The notes beneath the pieces are model-generated. The model did not search any database. It was not told the origin of the DNA and was given only the letters and a program-made list of their open reading frames with translations. Of a DNA stretch of 64,000 nucleotides, positions 29,220 through 38,661 are shown piece after piece (the first letter of the stretch is position 1; every line of letters starts with the position of its first letter). The stretch is from contig NZ_MODU01000004.1 in assembly GCF_001885075.1 (NCBI RefSeq), positions 1,488,001 to 1,552,000 on the forward strand. The letters are read 5' to 3'. A program made the translations under genes and the position numbers. The DNA is from Alteromonas sp. V450 (GTDB taxonomy: Bacteria > Pseudomonadota > Gammaproteobacteria > Enterobacterales > Alteromonadaceae).

Positions 29220-30746
29220 ATGTCGCTATTCAAAAAAACAAATTCGAGTGCAAAAACCCCTGCCCTTGCTCCATGGAAGATTGCCATCATTGACGATGAA
29301 AGTGGCATTCATGATGTCACCAAACTAACACTTCGGAAATTCAAATTTGAAGGACGTGGGGTTGAGTTTTTACATGCTTACAGCGGTAAGGAAGGGCTGG
29401 CTTTATTTAAAGAACACAATGACATTGCTCTGGCTTTTGTCGACGTGGTTATGGAGAACGACGAAGCAGGGTTAACCTTAATAAACGACATTAGAAACGA
29501 GCTTAACAATCACACATCTCGCCTAATTTTACGCACTGGGCAACCGGGCCAAGCCCCTGAAGAAGAAGTTATACGCCGCTACGACATCAACGACTACAAG
29601 GCGAAAACCGAGCTTTCGTCAATGAAGCTAAAATCATGCGTCTACACGGCAATCCGCTCTTACAGAGATATCCAGACTATTGAGAAAAGCAAGCGAGGAA
29701 TGGAAGATGTATTAAAGTCTTCATCATCTGTACTGGCAAGCCAGTCACTTGTGCAATTCGGAAGCGCAGTGTTGAAGCAGATCCTCACTTTATTGAATTT
29801 AAACAACTCGGTGCTGTACCTTTCCACACAACACACCGATTTGTATGGCGACACAACCATGACAGTGCTTGGGGCAAGCGGAGATTTAATAGGTCTATGC
29901 GAGCCGGGTATTTCGTCAAAAATACCCGAAGCTATTGAGACCGAAGTAAAGCAAGTGTTGGAAAACAAAACGCACTTTCAATCTGACGAGCTTTTTATTG
30001 GCTATTACCCAACGGGAAAAAACAGCCACAACATTCTTTACGTAAAACTCGAGTCTCCCCTTGATAAAGTTCAATGTAAAACGTTGGAGATGTTTGCGTC
30101 TAACGTAGCCGTAATATTTGAAAACTTAACGCACAAAGAAGACATTCAGCAAACCCAAAAAGAATTGATAATGGTGTTAAGCGATGCCATTGAAATGAGA
30201 AGCAAGGAAACCGGTGGTCACGTACGACGCGTAATTCTCCTGTCAGAGTTTCTTGCTGAAAAGCTACATTTAAGCCAAGAGTTCATCGAAACCATACGCT
30301 ATGCTGCCGCGCTTCACGATGTTGGTAAAATCAGTATTCCTGAATCAATTCTTCATAAGCCCGGCAAACTAGACGCTGAAGAGTGGGAAATTATGAAAAC
30401 TCACGCTCAAAAGGGCTATGAATTGCTTGCTGGGTCGGATAAAACTGTTGCTAAAATGGGCGCTATTATTGCAAAAACGCACCACGAACGATGGGACGGA
30501 AACGGCTACCCTGACGGCCTAGCAGGCGATGACATTCCGCTTGAAGGACGCATTATGGCAATAGTAGATGTGGTTGACGCACTGCTGTCTACACGCTGCT
30601 ACAAGCCAGCATGGAGCGCCGAACAAGTCATAGACTACTTAAAAGAAAACGCCGGTACACAATTCGACCCCGTAATCACTCACGTTTTAATTGAACACTT
30701 TGATAAAGTGTTAGAAATTCGTGCGCTAGAGCCGGATGAAGAATAA
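29220..30746 (+). CDS. Response regulator with DUF3369 and HD-GYP domain
   Basis: This 508-residue protein has an N-terminal receiver (IAIIDDESG, phospho-Asp in AFVDVVM, TGQPG in place of the usual Thr/Ser loop, KAKTEL near 121). A DUF3369 region follows, then an HD-GYP phosphodiesterase with LHDVGKISIPESIL near 365 and HHERWDGNGYP near 421. HD-GYP enzymes hydrolyse c-di-GMP, and the motif appears intact. Its TAA shares a base with the ATG of the histidine kinase downstream, so the two form a coupled two-component pair. Confidence 0.92.
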   Translation: MSLFKKTNSSAKTPALAPWKIAIIDDESGIHDVTKLTLRKFKFEGRGVEFLHAYSGKEGLALFKEHNDIALAFVDVVMENDEAGLTLINDIRNELNNHTSRLILRTGQPGQAPEEEVIRRYDINDYKAKTELSSMKLKSCVYTAIRSYRDIQTIEKSKRGMEDVLKSSSSVLASQSLVQFGSAVLKQILTLLNLNNSVLYLSTQHTDLYGDTTMTVLGASGDLIGLCEPGISSKIPEAIETEVKQVLENKTHFQSDELFIGYYPTGKNSHNILYVKLESPLDKVQCKTLEMFASNVAVIFENLTHKEDIQQTQKELIMVLSDAIEMRSKETGGHVRRVILLSEFLAEKLHLSQEFIETIRYAAALHDVGKISIPESILHKPGKLDAEEWEIMKTHAQKGYELLAGSDKTVAKMGAIIAKTHHERWDGNGYPDGLAGDDIPLEGRIMAIVDVVDALLSTRCYKPAWSAEQVIDYLKENAGTQFDPVITHVLIEHFDKVLEIRALEPDEE

Positions 30747-32095
30747 TGAAAGAAAATCTAGAGAACATTCTTCTGCATGTAAGCCAAAGCCCTGATATTG
30801 ATAAAGGGGAATTGGAAACAGCAACTCGCCTTATCATCAATTCAGTAAGTGAAGGATTGGCAATTACGCGCGCAGGCATTTGGCTTTATGATGAAGCGCA
30901 TACCCTGGTTCAATGTAAGCTGTTAATTGATAAGGGAAACGATTTAGACAATGAAAGCCTTATTTTAACCAGAAAAGACTTTCCCCACTATTTTAAAGCA
31001 TTAGATAGCGGCAGAACGATAGCCGCACATGACGCCATTACCGACCCAGCCACCTTCGAGTTTGCTGAAGTCTATTTAACCCCATTAGGCATTTCTTCAA
31101 TGCTTGACGTTCCTATCAGGCACCGGGGAGAAATGATTGGTATCATATGCTGTGAACACCAGGGGCCGCAGCGGGTGTGGGATGCCGATGAAATAGTATT
31201 TGCAGCGTCGCTGGCTGATTTATACGGAAGAGCGGTAAGTGCAAACGAACGATCAGATTATGAAGCGCGATTGTTGGAAGCTAACCAAACGTTAGAAGAA
31301 AAAGTAAAAGCGCGAACTGAAGAGCTTGAAAACGCACAAGAAAAACTTGTCGAATCTGAAAAGATGGCAGCGCTTGGCAATTTAGTGGCAGGTATCGCTC
31401 ACGAAGTGAATACACCATTAGGCATAGCGCTCACCTCAGTCAGTAATTGTAAAGAAGAACTTAAGCACATTTATCGAGACTTCGAAGAAGGAGAGCTTAC
31501 GGAAGAAAGCTTTAAAGAATTCGAAGAAGTTTGCAGCGAAGGCCTACAACTTGCCGAATCAAGTTTAATGAGGGCCGCAAACTTGATCCAAGATTTTAAA
31601 CGCACATCTGCAGACCAAACCTCTTTGGAAATAGAAGACATCGCGCTTGACGAGTACATACCGCGCATTTGTAATCCTTTAAAGCCGATGTTGAAGAAGG
31701 AAAACATTGCAATAGATATTGTCGTTTCCTCATCAGTTGTGCTGACTACGTGCCCTGGTGTAATAGCACAGCTACTTACCAATTTAATCTCTAACGCACA
31801 GCGACATGCGTTTAGTAAAATTGACGACACTCGACAAAACAAAGTAAAAATTGAGTGTCGTGAATTTGAAGGCGAGGTTATTATCAGTGTTTCAGATAAC
31901 GGAAAAGGTATCCCACGAGCACTACACAAAAAGGTTTTCGAGCCATTTTTCACTACTGCGCGAGATAAAGGCGGTACGGGTTTGGGCTTAAACATTCTTT
32001 ACAACCTTGTTAAGCAAAAGCTCAACGGCGACATTATGCTTGAATCTGAAGAAAATAAAGGCACTACAATAACCGTTGCAATTCCGTTGCACTGA
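30746..32095 (+). CDS. GAF-domain sensor histidine kinase
   Basis: This cytoplasmic 449-residue kinase has an N-terminal GAF domain (residues about 20-165), a short coiled coil (EKVKARTEELENAQEKLVES), a HisKA domain with GNLVAGIAHEVNTPLGIA near 210-225, and HATPase_c with NLISNAQRHA, VSDNGKGIP and GGTGLGLNI. It has no transmembrane segment, so it likely senses a cytoplasmic ligand or redox state. Coupling to the HD-GYP regulator upstream suggests that phosphorylation controls c-di-GMP breakdown. Confidence 0.92.
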   Translation: MKENLENILLHVSQSPDIDKGELETATRLIINSVSEGLAITRAGIWLYDEAHTLVQCKLLIDKGNDLDNESLILTRKDFPHYFKALDSGRTIAAHDAITDPATFEFAEVYLTPLGISSMLDVPIRHRGEMIGIICCEHQGPQRVWDADEIVFAASLADLYGRAVSANERSDYEARLLEANQTLEEKVKARTEELENAQEKLVESEKMAALGNLVAGIAHEVNTPLGIALTSVSNCKEELKHIYRDFEEGELTEESFKEFEEVCSEGLQLAESSLMRAANLIQDFKRTSADQTSLEIEDIALDEYIPRICNPLKPMLKKENIAIDIVVSSSVVLTTCPGVIAQLLTNLISNAQRHAFSKIDDTRQNKVKIECREFEGEVIISVSDNGKGIPRALHKKVFEPFFTTARDKGGTGLGLNILYNLVKQKLNGDIMLESEENKGTTITVAIPLH

Positions 32096-32237
32096 TGTGC
32101 ACAACAAGTGAAATATAAAGCCACAAAACCGAAGTCGAGCGCATTTTATTGCTACGTTCGCTAGGCAATACTCAGCAAAGTAACTGCATGAGTTCAAACA
32201 ATAAAAATATAATTCAATTAAAAAGAACAGGAATGTT

Positions 32238-32855
32238 ATGGGTGTTTTAGATAAACGCATTTTCGACAAATTAGCGTTTGCTGACGTTGTCTCACTACCT
32301 TCAAGCTATCATGTATTCGATTTGTCATCAGGGCCAATGGTTATGCCTGAAGACCAGCAATATGCTGTAGGCAAATACAACGAACTTCGCCGTGATATAT
32401 ATAGCGCCGACCAATATAAAAATACTGACGACCCAGAGTCTGTCCGAAATATTCACATCGGCGTTGATATATTCGGACCGCGAGACACTCCCATTCACAG
32501 CTTTTATGACGGAGTAGTTTTTTCAAGAAAATATAACCACCTAGAGCTTGATTATGGTTATACGCTTATCATTGAATACGACATAGAAGGCCATAAGCTT
32601 TACGCTCTCTACGGTCATTTGAGCAAAGCGTCATTCGACAACAATCCACCCGGAAAAATTGTTTCAAAGGGCGAAGAGTTTGCCTGGATGGGCGGCGTTA
32701 ACGAAAATGGTGGGTGGACTCCTCACCTTCACCTTCAGCTTTGCACAGAAAAGCCTAATGAATGCGATATGCCTGGGGTTGTTAGCCAAAAAGATATCGC
32801 TACAATGCTTGAGGTGTATCCAGACCCAAGGTTGGTTTTAGGTAATCTTTACTAG
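32238..32855 (+). CDS. M23-family (LytM-like) metallopeptidase domain protein
   Basis: This 205-residue protein has the zinc-ligand pattern of M23 endopeptidases: HIGVDIFGP near 73-81, YALYGHLS near 122 and WTPHLHLQL near 160. No signal peptide or transmembrane helix is visible, which is unusual because peptidoglycan is outside the cytoplasm. Similar M23 domains occur fused to aminotransferase or kinase-like domains, so this may be a stand-alone version with a non-cell-wall role. The start is supported by ACAGGAATGTT before the ATG. Confidence 0.78.
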   Translation: MGVLDKRIFDKLAFADVVSLPSSYHVFDLSSGPMVMPEDQQYAVGKYNELRRDIYSADQYKNTDDPESVRNIHIGVDIFGPRDTPIHSFYDGVVFSRKYNHLELDYGYTLIIEYDIEGHKLYALYGHLSKASFDNNPPGKIVSKGEEFAWMGGVNENGGWTPHLHLQLCTEKPNECDMPGVVSQKDIATMLEVYPDPRLVLGNLY

Positions 32856-33083
32856 AGCGCGCAGGCCCTCAGCGTAACGATCCCGTGTGTATAGAAACGC
32901 CCTATGACTGGATCATAGTATCGTGCCTGCATATAAATTAGTACAAACTACGATCTTGAAGGTGTCATCATTCAAGTTGTCTGTGATAATTTCCGCCCTT
33001 GTCGTCTTTCAATTAAAAAATACTGATGCTGAACCGAATCTGGTGTAATACTGCACCACCTAATGTCTATTGGAGTAAATGTC

Positions 33084-33314
33084 ATGCCTCGTCAAAGTAT
33101 TACTCTGACTGAAAAAAACGATGCGTGGCTCAAGAGCCATGTTGACGATACGCGAGAATATGCAAACAAAAGTGAACTCGTGAATGATTTGATTCGCAGG
33201 GCCAGACGCGCTGAGGAAATAAATCAAAAGCTCGTCAGTGCAGAGAGAAGTGGGTTCATTGAACAATCGCCCGAAGATATGCTGAAAGAATTCAAGGCTG
33301 AGTTAAAAAGATAA
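33084..33314 (+). CDS. parD: ParD-like antitoxin
   Basis: This 76-residue ribbon-helix-helix protein begins PRQSITLTEKNDAWLKSHV, and NKSELVNDLIRRARR forms the second RHH helix. The C-terminal part (EQSPEDMLKEFKAELKR) is the toxin-wrapping tail. I chose the ATG at 33084, which is preceded by a GGAG. The toxin ATG follows the stop with no gap. It should neutralise the toxin and repress the operon. Confidence 0.88.
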   Translation: MPRQSITLTEKNDAWLKSHVDDTREYANKSELVNDLIRRARRAEEINQKLVSAERSGFIEQSPEDMLKEFKAELKR

Positions 33315-33602
33315 ATGGAAAGCTACAAGCTATCGCTCAATGCCAAGGAGGATCTCAGGCGTATTTATACATATGGATTTATAGAATTTGGCGAACTCCA
33401 AGCAGATAAGTATTTCGAAGGTTTTTTTCAGGCATTTGAAAAAATTGCAAGTAATCCATCCGCATATCGATCAGTTGATCATATTCGAGAGGGATATAGA
33501 CGCTGCGCTTATGGCTCAGACAGTATTTACTATCGATACAGTGGTATTGAAGCTGAGATAATGGAAATTCTGGGTGGGCAAGACATCGTTGACTGGCTCT
33601 AA
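33315..33602 (+). CDS. parE: ParE-like toxin (RelE/ParE superfamily)
   Basis: This 95-residue protein begins YKLSLNAKEDLRRIYTYG, has EIASNPSAYRSV-like and GYRRCAYGSDSIYYRY segments, and ends EIMEILGGQDIVDWL. ParE toxins poison DNA gyrase. It follows parD directly. The 33603-33861 gap has a weak inverted repeat (AGCCCA/TGGGCT) near 33825-33842 and nothing else I recognise. Confidence 0.88.
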   Translation: MESYKLSLNAKEDLRRIYTYGFIEFGELQADKYFEGFFQAFEKIASNPSAYRSVDHIREGYRRCAYGSDSIYYRYSGIEAEIMEILGGQDIVDWL

Positions 33603-33861
33603 ATCAAGCCAACTAACAAAAGCTAGCCTTTGAATAGCGGCTAATCGTTTCGTGGCGTTCTTCTTTAAGTAACCCTTTAATTTTTTTTTACGTAAAGCCT
33701 CAACTTGTTATTTCAGACTTAGGTACTGCGCTTTAAATTATGCCTGAGTATAAAGCGTCTACTCATTAACGACCATTGGCCTCGTTTTTTTGCAAACGTT
33801 CTCCCCCATTAGTCAACAAAGCCCAGCTTGATGGTGGGCTATATTTAAATGATATATAACG

Positions 33862-34710
33862 CTAAAAACAAACCACTTGGGCTGACATTCTCTCTTCATA
33901 TCCAGTAAACGTAAATTTATACTTCGAGGCCGCTACACCAAACAAACCTGAGTTAGCGCTGACATTGAGAAACTCTCTAAGTTGCGCCATGGAAGCGAGC
34001 TCTATATTAAAAGACGCCGTAAACTCTGCCTTCAACCCATTGCTACCGTTACTATTGCCAGGTAGAGTAAAGTCGGTCACCGTTTTGAAATTTTCTTCGT
34101 TACTGTCCCATGCAAGAATAAACTTTGGCGCATCATTTTCATCAAGTACAAATGTGAAACCGCCTTAGTTTCTACCGCTTTGTGAACTCCCAAATGCCCC
34201 CATTAGCTCTGTAAGCTGAGCCCTAATATCTAGCGCACTCTCCGCATTATCTAAAGTGGCAGACCAGTCGCGACCATTATTTCTGTTGGCTCTACCACGT
34301 TGAGCGGTACCATTTAGCATCGTCAACGTTGACGTATACCCTGAATTTGCATAGGCAGAGGTCATCATCTCAACAATGCGAGATTTAACCTCACTAGCTG
34401 AGTTACACCCACCGTTACACCGAAGGGTAACGTTATTATGTTTATATTTTTTTATTCCATCGCCCGCTTGAATAATGTCTGTTTTAAATTTCAGAACGTC
34501 GCCAGATCGACTTTGAGCTTCAGTTTCAATGGTTTTATATGTAAACCCATACGGTGTACAGAAGTCGTAATCTTCGTCATTAAAATTCTCAAAACATCGG
34601 TCAATAATATTTAGAACAGTGTCAAATTCCTCTCCAAAACCCGAACCAAGTGCATGTGCGGGTTTTGCTAACATTAGTAAGCCTATAATAATCATTGCGA
34701 TGTGCTTCAT
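33862..34710 (-). pseudogene. Secreted hypothetical protein interrupted by an in-frame TAA
   Basis: The upstream part (34165-34710, 181 residues) has a signal peptide MKHIAMIIIGLLMLAKPAHA and four to five Cys residues, and ends GSSQSGRN at a TAA. The same frame continues without another stop for about 100 codons (GGFTFVLDENDAPKF, then NGLKAEFTASFNIELASMAQ) to the TAA at 33862. The two halves read as one extracytoplasmic protein of about 282 residues. It is either a recent nonsense mutation, a read-through product or a sequencing error. I do not recognise the family. Confidence 0.6.
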
Positions 34711-34841
34711 TTTATTCCCTTTAAATTGAAACGTTGCTTTTTTAACAGTACAAAAACTTCACAAACGAATATATCAAAAAAAACTATAAACAAGATAACG
34801 TGGTACTGAGCCATAGGCTGTTTCTCAAACCTATGCACATG

Positions 34842-35801
34842 CTAAAGAATATGGGTTCTATTTCTTTTATCATCTACGCTAACGCGACCGGTTTGAATGG
34901 ACATAAACATGTGCTCAAACACTTTCCCCATCTGTCCATCATCTCCCGCTAAAAAGTACGAATGTCCTTTGGGATAATCATATCGATTATTCACATCATC
35001 ACAGTCAATTGCATAAACATTTGATTGAGTTTTATGCATATCTTCTGGCCCAGAATGCCCCAAACGCCTAGACGCTATTTTGTTCTTTAAATTCGATGCT
35101 TTACTCGCCCGCAGTGCTAAGTCATCGCTTGCGTGGTAAATTGATACGTTACGCGATGACTGAGAAATTAAACGGCCCGCGCCCCCCTGCTCCATTGTTT
35201 CATTAACAACGTCCGCAGCCATCATTATGCTATTTCTAAAAAGCAGCGGTACGCCATTTGCTAAATCATATCGGTTCCATAGCGCCAGCGTTTCACGAAA
35301 AACACGATTACCCATGCTATGCGCAAGCACGTTAATTCGTTTAATACAGGGGCTGTCAGAGGCTTCTTGGTCGCGCCATCTCATGAAAAATTGTAGTGCA
35401 CGCGAAAACGCAAAGGCGCTCATATCGGCAGATTTTTGATCGTCCCAATAGTCCTTTACTATGCCCGGGTCGTCATCGCACGGCCAAATAATAGGGACGA
35501 CAAGCACGCATTTATCTTCTTTTTGATCAAAATACCTTTGCAGTTCTTGTGCACAGGGAAATATGTCGGGCTCTGGCAAATTGGAAAAACCGTGGATGTA
35601 AAAAAGAAGCTGTTTATAGTTACAATCTTTAAGCCTTCCTAGCCACTGTTTATGGCCGAGCTCTACGTAATTTGCATCGCCTATCCGCTCACAACAATAG
35701 ATAGAGTTTGCAGGTGCATTTTTACGTAAGTCGAAGGTGAATTTGCGGTTTTTTTTAAATCGGATAGAGCCTAAAGGTTCGCGGTTGGTAAGAAATAACA
35801 T
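34842..35801 (-). CDS. Alpha/beta hydrolase (DUF900-like)
   Basis: This 319-residue protein has an oxyanion segment LLFYIHGFSN and the nucleophile elbow VLAHSMGNRV near residue 160. It resembles DUF900-type hydrolases of unknown substrate. No signal peptide is apparent. It stands alone between the interrupted secreted protein and the NfeD/SPFH pair. Confidence 0.78.
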   Translation of the reverse strand: MLFLTNREPLGSIRFKKNRKFTFDLRKNAPANSIYCCERIGDANYVELGHKQWLGRLKDCNYKQLLFYIHGFSNLPEPDIFPCAQELQRYFDQKEDKCVLVVPIIWPCDDDPGIVKDYWDDQKSADMSAFAFSRALQFFMRWRDQEASDSPCIKRINVLAHSMGNRVFRETLALWNRYDLANGVPLLFRNSIMMAADVVNETMEQGGAGRLISQSSRNVSIYHASDDLALRASKASNLKNKIASRRLGHSGPEDMHKTQSNVYAIDCDDVNNRYDYPKGHSYFLAGDDGQMGKVFEHMFMSIQTGRVSVDDKRNRTHIL

Positions 35802-35933
35802 GCCATGTTTTCCAATTTGCTATTGAGTTTAAGGAATACCTCAATGCACAACATTCCCTGATAATTTGGCCATTATGCGACCAAATCATCAACGAATGCA
35901 AAAGAAAACGCGACTCGCACTTAGCTTGAGGTG

Positions 35934-36386
35934 CTAATTGCTTGCTTGAACGTGAAGCACACCGACTTCCACTTTAACAACCTCAACCGTGGTTCCCTTT
36001 GCCAAGGTTGAAGCAGATTTAATGGTCCACATAACGCCAGAAAACTTTGCTTCGCCAGGCATACCCGGCGCCACATCTGTTTCCAAATCAAACTGTGTTC
36101 CAATCCAATCAGACTTCACCTCCTTTGGTGCTCTATCTCGCTGTAAAAGCTTCAGTGGTCGCCACAACACTAAAGTAAGTACGGCGTCAATCACGGCTAT
36201 GGCAATGAACGCGTCTAATACCGCCTCTTCAAGCACACCAATATAGATAAGGCCAGACGTCAGTAACATCGACAGCCCTAACGTAAGTAAAAGAATGGTG
36301 GTAAAGCCCATTAATACTTCAATTATGAGCAGTACCAAACCGATACCCAAAAGGAAATGAGGTAGGTTGGTAAACATATTGTCCAT
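35934..36386 (-). CDS. NfeD-like membrane protein
   Basis: This 150-residue protein has two to three N-terminal transmembrane helices (residues 8-75) followed by a C-terminal OB-fold: SDWIGTQFDLETDV, GMPGEAKFSGVMW, GTTVEVVKVEVGVLHVQ. This is the short NfeD type that partners SPFH proteins. It begins 2 bases after the SPFH gene stop, so it is the second gene of that operon. The pair is linked to membrane microdomains and quality control. Confidence 0.88.
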   Translation of the reverse strand: MDNMFTNLPHFLLGIGLVLLIIEVLMGFTTILLLTLGLSMLLTSGLIYIGVLEEAVLDAFIAIAVIDAVLTLVLWRPLKLLQRDRAPKEVKSDWIGTQFDLETDVAPGMPGEAKFSGVMWTIKSASTLAKGTTVEVVKVEVGVLHVQASN

Positions 36387-36388
36387 AA

Positions 36389-37333
36389 TTACGCCTTCTT
36401 ACCAATTGAATTAGCGATAGTCATCGCTTGCGCAACCACGTTGCCAATTTCTGTGCCGCTGTCAGGCAGTAAAACCACAGATGACTCTTTTGCTATCTTC
36501 TCTTTTGCTTGAATAGCGCCTTTAGCCAATTCTAGCTGCACCGCTTTTTGCCCTTCATCTGTGGCGGCCGCTTTACCCACGGTTTCAATGGCTTCGGCCT
36601 CAGCTTTAGCCACGCGAATAATGGCCTGCGCTTCACCATCAGCTTTCAAAATTTGCTCTTCTCTATCAGCTTCAGCCGCAAGAACGATGGCTTGTTTGTC
36701 ACCTTCAGCGCGGTTAATGGCAGCCTGACGATCACCTTCTGACTCAAGAATTTGCGCACGTTTTAGACGCTCTGCTTTCATCTGTTGTTCCATGGCGTCT
36801 AGTACAGAGTTTGGCGGATTAATATCTTTTAGCTCATAACGCAGTACCTGAACCCCCCACGGCGCAGCTGCTTCGTTCAAGGCTGAAACAATGTTTGTAT
36901 TTAGCAAATCACGTTCTTCAAAGGTTTTATCCAGCTCCATTTTACCTAGCTCAGAACGCATGGTGGTTTGCGCTAATTGCGTAACCGCAAACACATAATC
37001 TTCTACGCCATAGGTCGCTTTGTAAGGGTCAACCACTTTAAAATACAACACACCGTCAACGCTTAACGTAATATTGTCTTTTGTAATAGCAGATTGCTCT
37101 GGAACATCACCCGCTTGTTCTTTCAGTGAACGGTCGGCTGCCACAGTATCGATAAATGGCACAATAAAATTAAGCCCCGCTTCTAAGGTTGTATTGTATT
37201 TTCCAAAGCGTTCGATAATGAATGCACGATTTTGAGGAACAAATTTTATCGACGACTTCAGGCCGATAACAATAAGAACCAATAAAATGATCTGATACGA
37301 GAAGATATAGCCAAATAACGTTTCTAATTCCAT
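36389..37333 (-). CDS. SPFH/stomatin-like protein (paraslipin/QmcA type)
   Basis: This 314-residue protein has one N-terminal transmembrane segment, the SPFH/PHB domain (FVPQNRAFIIERFGKYN, LSVDGVLYFKVVDPYKATYG, ALNEAAAPWGVQVLRYELKD) and an Ala/Glu-rich coiled-coil region with many AEA and EGDKQA repeats near residues 195-270. It should form membrane-associated oligomers with NfeD, encoded next. The 37334-37621 gap upstream has repeated GCTATTGCAGCA-type words but no gene. Confidence 0.92.
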   Translation of the reverse strand: MELETLFGYIFSYQIILLVLIVIGLKSSIKFVPQNRAFIIERFGKYNTTLEAGLNFIVPFIDTVAADRSLKEQAGDVPEQSAITKDNITLSVDGVLYFKVVDPYKATYGVEDYVFAVTQLAQTTMRSELGKMELDKTFEERDLLNTNIVSALNEAAAPWGVQVLRYELKDINPPNSVLDAMEQQMKAERLKRAQILESEGDRQAAINRAEGDKQAIVLAAEADREEQILKADGEAQAIIRVAKAEAEAIETVGKAAATDEGQKAVQLELAKGAIQAKEKIAKESSVVLLPDSGTEIGNVVAQAMTIANSIGKKA

Positions 37334-37621
37334 TTAGGTGCTCCTAAGCTGTTAATAAATAACCCAAGTTAGGTTATATCACATAAAAACTTTGCGGTAG
37401 TGTATTTAAATGTTAAAAAACGTTACTGCCGTAACAAACCTATTGCACGCTATTGCAGCAATACACGTAATATTGCAGCTAACACGCCATCGCTTGTACT
37501 CAGCCTCATGGTTTATTGTTTTTGAATGTTAGGCGCAATGTTTGAATGTCGTTTATACGACAGACGCAGTTGCGTGCAGTGGGCATGCTTTTCACTTTAG
37601 TAACAGCGAGAACCCACACTC

Positions 37622-38479
37622 ATGCTCATTAATCAATGGCGCGAAAACGGCCAATTCTTGACGATAGATGGACAGCAAATTTTTTATAGAAGTGAAGGTG
37701 AAGGGCCTGTGCTTCTCTTCATTCATGGCTACCCTACAGCAAGTTTCGACTGGGTAAAAATCTGGCCGGCACTAACATCTCAATATCGCTGTGTAACCCT
37801 TGATATGCTCGGGTTTGGGTTTAGCAGTAAAGCGCCAAAAAAATATCTGATAAAAGAACAAGCAAGCGTAATAAACTCACTATTAAAGCACCTTCATATT
37901 TCACGCGCGCACATTTTATCGCACGACTATGGCGACACTGTCGCGCAGGAACTGTTAGCGCAGCACAATGAAAATACACTGTCGTTTACCATTGAATCGC
38001 TTCATTTATTAAATGGTGGCCTTTTTCCTGAAACACACTTGGCACTGCCTATTCAAAAGCTGTTACTTTCTCCGTTGGGTGGTTTATTAATACGTTTTCT
38101 TAATAAAAATGCTATCAGTAAGAGCATGCACAGCATATTTGGCCCCAATAGGCCCCCTACTGCACAAGAAATTGATGATTTTTGGTCATTGATCAGCGAA
38201 AACAACGGAAATCGATATATGCATTTGTTGCTGGATTACATGAAGCAGCGCAAAAAATATAGAGAAAGATGGGTAGGCGCACTTCAAAACACAACCGTAC
38301 CAATTCGATTAACAGCGGGCATGGCCGACCCCATTTCTGGTGCGCATATGGTGGCGCGCTATAAGGCGCTAATTGCCAATGCTGACGTCATTGAACTCAA
38401 CGATATCGGCCATTATCCGCAAATTGAAGATGCTCAGGCGGTGTTGGGCTCGGTACATACATTTTTCAAAGCACATTAA
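37622..38479 (+). CDS. Alpha/beta hydrolase, dehalogenase/epoxide hydrolase-like
   Basis: This 285-residue protein has the oxyanion motif FIHGYPTASFDW and an Asp nucleophile elbow LSHDYGDTVAQ, with a C-terminal His in NDIGHYPQIED. An Asp nucleophile points to the haloalkane dehalogenase/epoxide hydrolase subgroup. The substrate is unknown. Parts of its coding sequence recur at 43634-43800 just before the intact AraC gene, so hydrolase and AraC regulator were once neighbours. Confidence 0.85.
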   Translation: MLINQWRENGQFLTIDGQQIFYRSEGEGPVLLFIHGYPTASFDWVKIWPALTSQYRCVTLDMLGFGFSSKAPKKYLIKEQASVINSLLKHLHISRAHILSHDYGDTVAQELLAQHNENTLSFTIESLHLLNGGLFPETHLALPIQKLLLSPLGGLLIRFLNKNAISKSMHSIFGPNRPPTAQEIDDFWSLISENNGNRYMHLLLDYMKQRKKYRERWVGALQNTTVPIRLTAGMADPISGAHMVARYKALIANADVIELNDIGHYPQIEDAQAVLGSVHTFFKAH

Positions 38480-38541
38480 CTAGGTAAAAAACCTTTCGTA
38501 TGGTATTACGCTTAATAGACAGGTACTCGCTAACAAAACGC

Positions 38542-38661
38542 ATGAAGACCCCTTCAATCGAGCCTACCAAGCGTATTATTCCTGCCGCTAGCTTAAAGCA
38601 CCTTGATATTGGTTTTGTAACGCCCGCGCTAAACTGGTGGATGCTTTATTTGACCAACTAG
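38542..38661 (+). pseudogene. 5' fragment of an AraC regulator gene (duplicated end)
   Basis: The first about 28 codons match the intact AraC gene at 43886, sharing TKRIIPAAS and KHLDIGFVTPA, with a few substitutions. Similarity stops near 38625 and the frame ends soon after in unrelated residues. The upstream 60 bases also match the sequence before the intact gene. It marks the left junction of the duplicated segment. Confidence 0.8.
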
